A stretch of DNA of 25,255 bases from contig JAADEW010000025.1 of the NCBI GenBank assembly GCA_013153205.1, forward strand, positions 2,501-27,755, given 5' to 3'. How positions within the stretch are numbered: position 1 is the stretch's first letter; each line of letters begins with the position of its first letter. A model generated the notes under the pieces. The model did not search any database. It was not told where the DNA came from and saw only the letters and a list, made by a program, of their open reading frames with translations. The stretch comes from Deferribacteres bacterium. Lineage in GTDB: Bacteria; Thermosulfidibacterota; Thermosulfidibacteria; Thermosulfidibacterales; Thermosulfidibacteraceae. Below, piece after piece: positions 14,920 to 22,124 of the stretch. The position numbers and the translations under genes were made by a program.

Positions 14920-15795
14920 ATGGAAGCAGTAACACACACAGACATAAAGGAACTGAAAAGGCTCTTTTCAGGAAAGGTGAGGGACATATACGAGGTGGAT
15001 TCCGACAGACTCCTGATAGTTGCCACCGACAGGATATCCGCCTTTGACGTGGTCTTTAACGAGGGGATTCCGGGAAAAGGTCAGGTTCTAACCAGAATCT
15101 CCAACAAATGGTTCTCCATGGTGGAATACCCTCACCATCTCATCTCAACGGAACCGGAGAAGGAACTCCCATTCCTTTCAAGCTATCCGGAGCTTGAGGA
15201 CAGGTGTGTTCTGGTCAAAAGGCTGAAGCGCATTGACATAGAGTGCGTGGCAAGGGGATACCTTTTCGGCAGTGCCTACAAGGACTATGTGAAAACGGGA
15301 AGTGTGTGCGGTATAAAACTTCCTCCCGGTTTAAGGCTTGCGGAAAAGCTTCCGGAACCCATCTTCACGCCTGCAACAAAAGCCGAAACGGGACACGACG
15401 AGAACATCACCCTTGAAGAGTTCAGAAAGAGGGTGGGAGACGAGATTGCCGACTACCTTGAATCCACAACTCTCGCCATCTACAGATGGGCGCACGACAA
15501 GCTTTACGAAAAGGGAATTATCCTTGCCGACACCAAGCTGGAGTTTGGCACGGACGACGAAGGCAACATCTATATAATAGATGAACTCATCACTCCCGAT
15601 TCATCAAGGTTCTGGGAAAAGAAAAGCTATAAAGTAGGCATATCCCCTCCAAATTTTGATAAACAGTTCATCAGAGATTATCTGGAGACCCTTGACTGGA
15701 ATAAACAGCCTCCTCCACCGCCTCTGCCGGAAGAGGTAATAAAAAAGACCATTGAAAGATACAAAGAGATAGAGAAGATTATCCTTTCGCTATGA
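14920..15795 (+). CDS. purC: Phosphoribosylaminoimidazole-succinocarboxamide synthase
   Basis: Joins CAIR and aspartate to SAICAR in purine synthesis. The 291-aa protein is of the longer PurC type. Signatures are GKVRDIYEVDSDRLL (18-32), ATDRISAFDVVF, the ECVARGYLFGSAYKDY block, TPATKAETGHDENI, LADTKLEFG and DELITPDSSRFW. I chose ATG 14920, with a GGGGGAG run just upstream. An ATG at 14887 in the same frame lies inside the aminopeptidase gene and has no Shine-Dalgarno. The stop overlaps the ribF start as ATGA. No other pur gene is in the window. Confidence 0.97.
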   Translation: MEAVTHTDIKELKRLFSGKVRDIYEVDSDRLLIVATDRISAFDVVFNEGIPGKGQVLTRISNKWFSMVEYPHHLISTEPEKELPFLSSYPELEDRCVLVKRLKRIDIECVARGYLFGSAYKDYVKTGSVCGIKLPPGLRLAEKLPEPIFTPATKAETGHDENITLEEFRKRVGDEIADYLESTTLAIYRWAHDKLYEKGIILADTKLEFGTDDEGNIYIIDELITPDSSRFWEKKSYKVGISPPNFDKQFIRDYLETLDWNKQPPPPPLPEEVIKKTIERYKEIEKIILSL

Positions 15796-16766
15796 GTGAA
15801 GAAAGCTGTTTTCGCGGAAGCTGGAAAGATATACCGGACACACTGTTTGAGAAGACCTCCATTGCCATAGGCAACTTTGACGGTGTCCACCTGGGCCATC
15901 AGAGGCTCATAAAAGATGCTCTGAATGCGGCAGAAGAGAAGGGGCTTACTCCCGTTGCCCTCACCTTTGAGCCTCATCCTCTAAAGGTTTTAAAACCGGA
16001 AGCGGCTCCTCTGCTTCTTTCCCCTCTATCAGAAAAGGTGAGAATAATACGATTTTTAGGCATGAAACACGTGGTTGTCCTTAACTTTTCAGAGGAGCTT
16101 TTCTCCCTATCACCGGAAGAGTTTGCAGAAGAGGTGCTTTTGAGAAAGCTGAAAGCAAAGTTTGTGGTGGTAGGGGAAAACTTCAGATTCGGGAAAAACA
16201 GGGAGGGGGATAGAGAAAGGCTCGTGGCTCTGGGAAAGAGGCTGGGATTTGAAGTCTTTATACAGCCTCCGGTAATATCAGACGGGCTTCCCGTAAGCAG
16301 CACCAGAATAAGGCGGATACTGAAACACGGAAAGGTTGAAGAGGCGTGGAAGCTTCTGGGAAGACCCTTCAAAATCACGGGAAAGGTGGTAAAGGGTGAG
16401 GGAAGGGGAAGAGGTCTGGGCTTTCCCACCGCCAATGTTGACGCCGAAAACGAACTTATACCCAAAACAGGGGTGTATGCCGTTTTCGTTGAAGCAGAAG
16501 GAAGGCTGTTAAAAGGTGTTGCAAACATAGGATACAACCCCACCTTTGGAGGGGAAAAGCTTTCCATTGAAGCGCACATTTTTGATTTTAGTGAGGATTT
16601 ATACGGAAAAAAAATAGGTATATATTTAATAAAGAGATTGAGAAGCGAGTCCCGTTTTGCTAATGTAAGTGAATTGATAAAAGCAATAGAAAGAGACGTG
16701 AAATGCGCAAAAAGAATTTTGGAGTGGGAAGTGTTGTCCTTTTTCTACTCGTATTTCTATGCTTAA
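15792..16766 (+). CDS. ribF: Bifunctional riboflavin kinase/FAD synthetase
   Basis: Phosphorylates riboflavin to FMN and adenylates FMN to FAD. The N-terminal nucleotidyltransferase domain has AIGNFDGVHLGHQ (25-37) and FEPHPL, plus the SSTRIRR loop. The C-terminal flavokinase domain begins near residue 190 with RPFKITGKVVKGEGRGRGLG, then FPTANV. The family tail IERDVKCAKRIL is present. The start ATG overlaps the purC stop by 4 nt. The last 64 nt overlap the start of the amidase gene, so the final LEWEVLSFFYSYFYA is probably not conserved sequence. Confidence 0.96.
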   Translation: MSEESCFRGSWKDIPDTLFEKTSIAIGNFDGVHLGHQRLIKDALNAAEEKGLTPVALTFEPHPLKVLKPEAAPLLLSPLSEKVRIIRFLGMKHVVVLNFSEELFSLSPEEFAEEVLLRKLKAKFVVVGENFRFGKNREGDRERLVALGKRLGFEVFIQPPVISDGLPVSSTRIRRILKHGKVEEAWKLLGRPFKITGKVVKGEGRGRGLGFPTANVDAENELIPKTGVYAVFVEAEGRLLKGVANIGYNPTFGGEKLSIEAHIFDFSEDLYGKKIGIYLIKRLRSESRFANVSELIKAIERDVKCAKRILEWEVLSFFYSYFYA

Positions 16767-18004
16767 AAGCAGAAGTCTTTGCGGCTTTCACCACTCAGGG
16801 AATCAATTATTGGTCCGCCCCTGACCACACGAGAATAGTTCTTCCTCTTTTAAGAGAATCCAGACCGGAAGTGGTCTATCTCTCACATCCGTCAAGAATC
16901 GTCATAAAATTTAAATCCCCCATAAGAGGCAGGATAAAAACCACTACAAAGGTTAAAGACTCGCTGGTTGACAGAATAGTGGTATCCAGAAGAGGCAATA
17001 GAAACACCGTCACCATTTTTCTCAAAGGAAAATTTAACTACAGGGTTTTCACACTGAGAAAGTTCAGAAACCGCCCGTTCAGAATAGTGGTTGACGTGCT
17101 AAAACCCAGAAGCCTCGTGGAAAAGCAGAGAAAAGAGCGGATTATGAAAGCGGCTCAATACAAGCTCAAAAGAAAATACATAGTGGTTCTTGACCCGGGA
17201 CACGGCGGAAGTGACCCCGGAGCCATTGGAAACGGCATATACGAAAAGAAGATAGTGCTTGACCTTGCAAGAAGAGTGGCACGCTATCTTAAAAGAGACC
17301 CGAAATTTGGCGTCTTCCTCACAAGGGGCGGAGACTACTACGTCCCTTTAAGAAAAAGGGTTGAGATAGCCCACGACTACAACGCTGACATCTTCGTCAG
17401 CATCCACACAAACTCAGCCCCTGTCAAGAGCCTGAACGGAATTATGGCTTTTGTGCTTTCGGAAAGGGGGGCGAGAAGCTCCCTTGCAAGAATGCTGGAA
17501 AACATTGAAAACACTGAAGAAATGGTGAAAGACATAAAACTCGCCAAAAGCAGAAGAACCAACAAAGTGGTCCTGGATGTGGCTCACGACTTTTCCGTGG
17601 TAGAAGGAGAAAGGCTTGGAAGATACATACTTGAATACACCTCAAGCCTTTGCGGCTTCACGAACAGGGGCATAAGAAAGGCAAGCCTTGTGGTGCTGAA
17701 AAACCCCGGAATCCCATCCATACTGCTGGAGGTAGGATTTCTTTCCAACAAAAAAGATGCTGCTCGCTTGAAAAATCCTTCATTTAGAGAAAAAATAGCT
17801 TACAGCATCTATAGAGGTATAAAGGCGTATCTCGAATCAAAGAAAGAGATAATCGCCATGGGCAAGCGGATACACCTTGTAAAAAGGGGAGAAACGCTGT
17901 GGAAGATAGCAAGAATATATGGAGTTACCATAGAAGAAATCAGAAGGTATAACAGGTTAAAAAGCTCCATGCTGAAACCCGGCATGAAGCTTGCCATTCC
18001 TTAA
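16703..18004 (+). CDS. N-acetylmuramoyl-L-alanine amidase, AMIN-Amidase_3-LysM
   Basis: Cleaves the amide between MurNAc and the stem peptide during cell separation. The 433-aa precursor has a signal peptide (MRKKN, then VGSVVLFLLVFLCL; cleavage after about VFA at 27). An AMIN-like beta domain follows (about 30-132). The Amidase_3 domain (160-377) has zinc ligands His167 (LDPGHGGSDPG), Glu181 (IYEKK) and His235 (SIHTN) and catalytic Glu343 (LLEVGF). A C-terminal LysM peptidoglycan-binding domain spans about 389-432. AmiC/AmiB-like is the best family call; the C-terminal LysM resembles AmiB. An insert at about 255-295 may be the autoinhibitory helix. ATG 16703 is supported by the signal peptide despite its 64-nt overlap with ribF. 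Confidence 0.95.
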   Translation: MRKKNFGVGSVVLFLLVFLCLKAEVFAAFTTQGINYWSAPDHTRIVLPLLRESRPEVVYLSHPSRIVIKFKSPIRGRIKTTTKVKDSLVDRIVVSRRGNRNTVTIFLKGKFNYRVFTLRKFRNRPFRIVVDVLKPRSLVEKQRKERIMKAAQYKLKRKYIVVLDPGHGGSDPGAIGNGIYEKKIVLDLARRVARYLKRDPKFGVFLTRGGDYYVPLRKRVEIAHDYNADIFVSIHTNSAPVKSLNGIMAFVLSERGARSSLARMLENIENTEEMVKDIKLAKSRRTNKVVLDVAHDFSVVEGERLGRYILEYTSSLCGFTNRGIRKASLVVLKNPGIPSILLEVGFLSNKKDAARLKNPSFREKIAYSIYRGIKAYLESKKEIIAMGKRIHLVKRGETLWKIARIYGVTIEEIRRYNRLKSSMLKPGMKLAIP

Positions 18005-18023
18005 AGAAAGGATTGCTGAGCTT

Positions 18024-18884
18024 ATGAGAGACTTGGTTATTTCCAAGATAGAAAGCCTTGAAAATCTTCCCACTTTACCGGAGATAGTTACCGAGGTCAT
18101 GAGAATAGTGCAAACCGACGATTTCTCAGTAAAGGAGCTCAAAAACATCATAGAGAAAGACCCGGTCTTAACGGCAAAACTTTTGAAGATAGCCAACACC
18201 TTCTACTACAACCCTTATGGAAAGGAGATTACCAGCACCGAAAGAGCCATTATTCAGCTTGGAACCAAAAATCTTCTGCCAATAGTGTTCGGATTGAGCC
18301 TGATAAAGGTTTTTACCATACAGGACGACTCCTTTGATGTTAAGCTTTTCTGGAAGCACTCATACACCTGCGCCCACATAGCCAAAAGAATAGCCAAATA
18401 CTTTAACCTTCCCGACGCGGAAGCTTTCACAGCCGGTCTGCTGCACGATGTGGGAAAGATAGTGCTGTATATGATTTTCCCAAAAGACTACCTTAAAGCG
18501 ATAGAGCTCACGGAAACGGAAAACATCCCGATGTTTGAAGCGGAAAGGCGGGTATTTGACATAGACCACGCAGAGGTGGGGGAGATACTTCTAAACAAGT
18601 GGCACATCCCCCAGCTCATAATAGAACCGGTGAGATACCATCACGAACCGGACAAAGCCCCCAGCCACAAATACTTTGCCGCTTTGATAAACATCGCAAA
18701 CATCTTCACCAGAGCGTCAGGCCAGTATTTCGGAAAAGACACCTACGGGGTGGTTCTTGAAGAGACCCCCGGATGGTTAATTCTTAAAAAGCGGATAAAA
18801 GAAGAAGATGTGGAAGAGCTCATAATGCCTATAAACGATGATGTTGAAGAAGCCATAGAATTTGCTAACATCGCTTGGGGTTAA
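18024..18884 (+). CDS. HDOD domain protein
   Basis: A 286-aa single-domain signalling protein of the HDOD (HD-related output) family, found with bacterial regulators though its biochemical output is poorly defined. It opens with ESLENLPTLPEIVTEVM and KDPVLTAKLLKIANT, the classic HDOD start. GLLHDVGKIVLY (His141-Asp142) follows, as do WKHS (His112), DHAEVGEILLNKW and YHHE, so most HD-type metal positions remain. I chose ATG 18024 because AAAGGA lies upstream. A TTG at 17991 in frame is inside the amidase gene and has no Shine-Dalgarno. cheR begins 4 nt after its stop, so the two may work together. Confidence 0.88.
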   Translation: MRDLVISKIESLENLPTLPEIVTEVMRIVQTDDFSVKELKNIIEKDPVLTAKLLKIANTFYYNPYGKEITSTERAIIQLGTKNLLPIVFGLSLIKVFTIQDDSFDVKLFWKHSYTCAHIAKRIAKYFNLPDAEAFTAGLLHDVGKIVLYMIFPKDYLKAIELTETENIPMFEAERRVFDIDHAEVGEILLNKWHIPQLIIEPVRYHHEPDKAPSHKYFAALINIANIFTRASGQYFGKDTYGVVLEETPGWLILKKRIKEEDVEELIMPINDDVEEAIEFANIAWG

Positions 18885-18888
18885 AGCC

Positions 18889-19704
18889 ATGGAAATTTCT
18901 TACAAAGAGCTGGATGAGATAAGCAAAATCATCTACCGAACCAGCGGTCTATACCTGCAAAAAAGGGATAAAGACAAACTGCTAAAGTATATTGAAAAAA
19001 AGTTAGCAGAGGGCAGGTTCAGAAGTTTAGAGCACTTCAAAAAGGAGCTTGAGCATTCCAAAAGTGTGTTATACGAGGTGTTTGATGTTCTCACCATAAA
19101 CGAAACATTCTTTTTTCGGCACAAGTCTCACTTCAATATACTTGAAAAGGAGATTCTCCCCAAACTTTTCAAGGAAAAGCAGAGCGTAAAGCTCTGGAGC
19201 GCTGCCTGCTCCACGGGAGAAGAGCCCTATTCAATGGCGATAACTGCCCTTGAAGTGATGGAGAAGCTGAAGATAAAGAAGACCGTCAGGGTTATTGCAA
19301 ACGACATAAGCCAGAAGGTCCTCAAGGTGGCACAGGAAGGTGTTTACGGAAGCTATGCCATCAGATTTGTTCCGCCGGACATACTGAAAAAATACTTCAT
19401 AAAACAGCCGGACGGTAAATACAAAATCTCTCCGAAAGTGAAATCCATGGTGAGATTCATGCATTTGAGTCTTACAGACGAAGCTGGAATGAAAAGGATT
19501 GGCAACGACATTGACGTAGTATTCTGCCGAAACGTGCTCATATACTTTGACATAGAATCAAGGAAAAAAGCCTTATCCCTGATACACTACAACATGAACA
19601 AGGGGGCTTATCTCTTTCTGGGTCCTGCAGAATCTGCAAGGGGATTGATAAAAGGGCTGAAGATAGTATTATTCCCCGGTGCGATAGTTTACTGCAAGGA
19701 GTAA
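18889..19704 (+). CDS. cheR: CheR-type protein-glutamate O-methyltransferase
   Basis: Methylates glutamates of chemoreceptors using SAM, in the classical case. The 271-aa protein has the N-terminal helical domain (EISYKELDEISKIIYRTSG), the NETFFFRHKSHF motif (71-82), the SAM-binding LWSAACSTGEEPYSMA (102-117), VIANDISQKVL and VVFCRNVLIYFD. These are complete CheR features, with no C-terminal TPR. ATG 18889 is 4 nt after the HDOD gene; a TTG at 18862 is less likely. No chemoreceptor, cheA, cheB or cheW is in the window, so the target may be elsewhere or not chemotactic. Confidence 0.92.
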   Translation: MEISYKELDEISKIIYRTSGLYLQKRDKDKLLKYIEKKLAEGRFRSLEHFKKELEHSKSVLYEVFDVLTINETFFFRHKSHFNILEKEILPKLFKEKQSVKLWSAACSTGEEPYSMAITALEVMEKLKIKKTVRVIANDISQKVLKVAQEGVYGSYAIRFVPPDILKKYFIKQPDGKYKISPKVKSMVRFMHLSLTDEAGMKRIGNDIDVVFCRNVLIYFDIESRKKALSLIHYNMNKGAYLFLGPAESARGLIKGLKIVLFPGAIVYCKE

Positions 19705-19707
19705 GTT

Positions 19708-20427
19708 ATGCCTTTTATAAAAGCTATCACCTTTGACTTTTGGGAAACCCTTTTCGGTTTCGTCTCCAGCGGTGTGCTTCAAAAAGTGCGTGAAGAAAGA
19801 ACCAGAAGGCTTTCAGAGCTTTTAGGCATTTCGGAAAGCAGGGTTCTGGAAGTTTACGACAGGGTTATAGAAAGGCTTCACGCTCAAAGAGAAGCCACAG
19901 GATTTGAATTCACGGTAAAGGAAATGATGAAATCCTTCCTTGAAGAGGCAGGTTTTGAAACGGAAAAATACTTAAACGAATGCGAAAGGATATTTGTTGA
20001 TGCCATATTCAAGCATTTTCCCGGGCCAAATCCGGGGGTTGAGGAATGCCTGAAGGAGCTGAAAAGCAAAGGATTAAAGCTTGCCGTAATATCAAACACC
20101 ATACACGGTGAGGTGGAAAAGAGACTGCTCAAAGACTTCGGGCTTTCTCCCTATTTTGACGCAGTTGCACTCTCCTGTGAGCTTAAAGTGAGAAAGCCGA
20201 GGAGAGAGATATTTGAGTGGGTGCTGGGCAGACTGGGCACCAGAAGAGCAGAGACCTTACACATCGGAGACGATGCAAAAGCCGATGTTTACGGCGCTTT
20301 GAAAGCAGGACTGTGGGCGGCTCACTACGTTGAGGACAGAAAAAGTCCTCCTTCCCGTCTTGCCCACATAGTGGTGAAAGACTTCAGGGAATTTCCCGAA
20401 AAATTAGGAGTCATAAATGGAGAATAA
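19708..20427 (+). CDS. HAD-superfamily hydrolase (subfamily IA-like) with DxW motif
   Basis: A 239-aa HAD protein. Motif I is FDFWETL, with the nucleophile Asp10 but Trp12 in place of the usual second Asp. Motif II is VISNT, motif III Lys lies in LKVRKPRREIF, and motif IV is HIGDDAKADVYGA. A helical cap occupies about 17-105. The fold and phosphoryl/acyl-enzyme chemistry are probable, but loss of the second Asp makes ordinary phosphatase activity doubtful; DxW variants are known in this superfamily. ATG 19708 has AAGGAG six bases upstream and begins 3 nt after cheR. Its stop overlaps the exonuclease gene start by 11 nt, linking it to the distal genes. Confidence 0.88.
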   Translation: MPFIKAITFDFWETLFGFVSSGVLQKVREERTRRLSELLGISESRVLEVYDRVIERLHAQREATGFEFTVKEMMKSFLEEAGFETEKYLNECERIFVDAIFKHFPGPNPGVEECLKELKSKGLKLAVISNTIHGEVEKRLLKDFGLSPYFDAVALSCELKVRKPRREIFEWVLGRLGTRRAETLHIGDDAKADVYGALKAGLWAAHYVEDRKSPPSRLAHIVVKDFREFPEKLGVINGE

Positions 20428-21301
20428 ACCCATAAAAGAGGTGCCCATCGTTGTCATAGATACGGAAACCACAGGGCTTGCCCACGATTCTTACATAATT
20501 GAGGTGGGAGCGGTAAAGCTTCTGGGAGACAGGCTCGTTGACACCTTCAGCACCCTCATAAGACCCCCCATACCCATTCCAAAAAAGGTCACCAAAATAC
20601 ACGGGATAAACGACTACATGGTGAAAGATGCTCCTACCTTTCCGTTTGTGGTGGACAAGTTTCTCTCATTTATAAAGGACTCCATTCTCGTGGCTCACAA
20701 CGCTCCTTTTGACATGAAAGTCCTCACCGTAAACATTAAAAGGGCTGGAAAGAGACTGCCCACCAACCCCGTTCTGGACACATGCCGAATCTCAAGGTCG
20801 CTCTTTCCCGAACTCCGCTCCCATTCCCTGAAATACCTTGCCCTTTACTGGGGAAGCCCCTTCAAAGAACTACACAGAGCACTGTCCGACGCAAAGCACA
20901 CCGCTTACGTATTCCTGTCCATACTGAAGAAGTGCGGATTCACCATGGATGACAGCGTGTCAAAGCTCTTCGAGCTTTTAGGGCCTCCCATATACTTCAA
21001 AGACTTTGAGCACATATATACACATCCAGACACGGAAGAGACGGATACGGTGCAGTTCATCATAAGGTGCATTGAAGCCGGCAAGAAGATAGAGCTGTTA
21101 TACCACTGCGAGAACAATTTGGACTTGAAAAGAAGGGTGATTCCTCTTAACCTTTTTACTAAGCAGGAAATGCTGTATCTCAAAGCTTACTGCTTGATGG
21201 ACGGAAGGGAAAAATCCTTCAGAATAGACAGAATCAAAAGGGTGAGGGTCTGGGAAAATGAAGTGGAAACTGGAACTGGGCACACCTGTTATTTTAGGTA
21301 A
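20417..21301 (+). CDS. DnaQ-like 3'-5' exonuclease fused to a C-terminal WYL-like domain
   Basis: A 294-aa two-domain protein. Residues 8-175 are a DEDDh exonuclease like DNA polymerase III epsilon: Exo I VIDTETTGL (Asp15, Glu17), Exo II VAHNAPFD (Asp99), Exo III HRALSDAKH (His153, Asp158). All catalytic residues are present. Residues about 210-280 read as a WYL-like domain: QFIIRCIEAGKKIELLYH, RRVIPLNLF, EMLYLKAYC and the hallmark FRIDRIKRVRV. WYL domains bind nucleic acids or nucleotides as sensors. No polymerase domain is fused. ATG 20417 has AGGAG six bases upstream; it overlaps HAD by 11 nt and the next gene by 44 nt. The exonuclease is certain; the WYL call is strong but made by eye. 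Confidence 0.9.
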   Translation: MENKPIKEVPIVVIDTETTGLAHDSYIIEVGAVKLLGDRLVDTFSTLIRPPIPIPKKVTKIHGINDYMVKDAPTFPFVVDKFLSFIKDSILVAHNAPFDMKVLTVNIKRAGKRLPTNPVLDTCRISRSLFPELRSHSLKYLALYWGSPFKELHRALSDAKHTAYVFLSILKKCGFTMDDSVSKLFELLGPPIYFKDFEHIYTHPDTEETDTVQFIIRCIEAGKKIELLYHCENNLDLKRRVIPLNLFTKQEMLYLKAYCLMDGREKSFRIDRIKRVRVWENEVETGTGHTCYFR

Positions 21302-22124
21302 TATGCTTCTCGTTCCCATAAAAGGCGAAAACGCCATAGAAGCTATCCCTCTGGACGAAGGATACGGCAGAGGGGTTAAGATAACCGAGACAGGGGTCAT
21401 AGAGAAGGTTATACTGGAAAATCCCCTTGACGAAAGCATTTTCGTAATGGACGGAGAGGAGTTTCTTGGAGCCAGACAGGATAGGGTAGCGGTAACATCG
21501 GCTTTAATAAGCTCAAGGTGCTCGGTAGAATACCCTGTGGTCTGCATAGAGAAAGAGCGGTGGGAAGGTGAAAAAGAGCTGTTTGAACCCGGATTCAGCG
21601 CATTCCCCAAGCTGAGGCAGACCCTTACCTTTGAAAGAAGAAGCGCCTTTGAGGTTGACCAGAAAAAGGTGTGGAAGCAGGTGGAAACCAAGCTCACAAC
21701 CCTGAAGGTAAACAGCCAGACCATGAGCATGCACGACACATTTAAGGAGAAAGAAAAGGAGATAAAGGACTATCTCTATTGGGAGCCGGAAGAGGAAACT
21801 GTTGGCGTTATGGCTTTCACAAGCCGCGGTTTTCTGTGCTGTGATATCTTCGGTTCAGCCGAACTCTTCGCCAGCCTGAAAGACAAGGTGCTTTCTGGAT
21901 ATGCTCTTGATGCCCTTGAAGACAGGATAAAAGGCAAACCCTTTGACATAGCAAGACACAAGCCGGAAGCCATTATGGAAGAGATATACAGCACAAAGAA
22001 GGAGAAAGAACATCCCTCTGTGGGAGTGGGTGTGGAAGAAATAGTAAAAGCCAGAAAGATAAAGGGCAAGATACTGAAAGATAGCGAAACCCTGATACAT
22101 GCAACCTTTTTCCCGTCAAGATAG
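21258..22124 (+). CDS. ARPP-1-like (DUF6569-type) protein
   Basis: A 288-aa soluble, beta-rich protein without signal peptide or known catalytic motif. The block IFVMDGEEFLGARQDRVAVT (about 66-85), followed by YPVVCIEKERWEG (about 94-106) and FSAFPKLRQ, resembles the ARPP-1 domain, named for genomic association with ADP-ribosylglycohydrolases and rhodanese-phosphatases and proposed to act in biological-conflict or nucleic-acid systems. The function is unknown. The second half is Lys/Glu-rich with helices. ATG 21258 lies inside the end of the exonuclease gene (44-nt overlap), and the next gene's ATG directly follows its TAG. This spacing implies co-translation with both neighbours. The family call is from memory of motif patterns. 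Confidence 0.7.
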   Translation: MKWKLELGTPVILGNMLLVPIKGENAIEAIPLDEGYGRGVKITETGVIEKVILENPLDESIFVMDGEEFLGARQDRVAVTSALISSRCSVEYPVVCIEKERWEGEKELFEPGFSAFPKLRQTLTFERRSAFEVDQKKVWKQVETKLTTLKVNSQTMSMHDTFKEKEKEIKDYLYWEPEEETVGVMAFTSRGFLCCDIFGSAELFASLKDKVLSGYALDALEDRIKGKPFDIARHKPEAIMEEIYSTKKEKEHPSVGVGVEEIVKARKIKGKILKDSETLIHATFFPSR

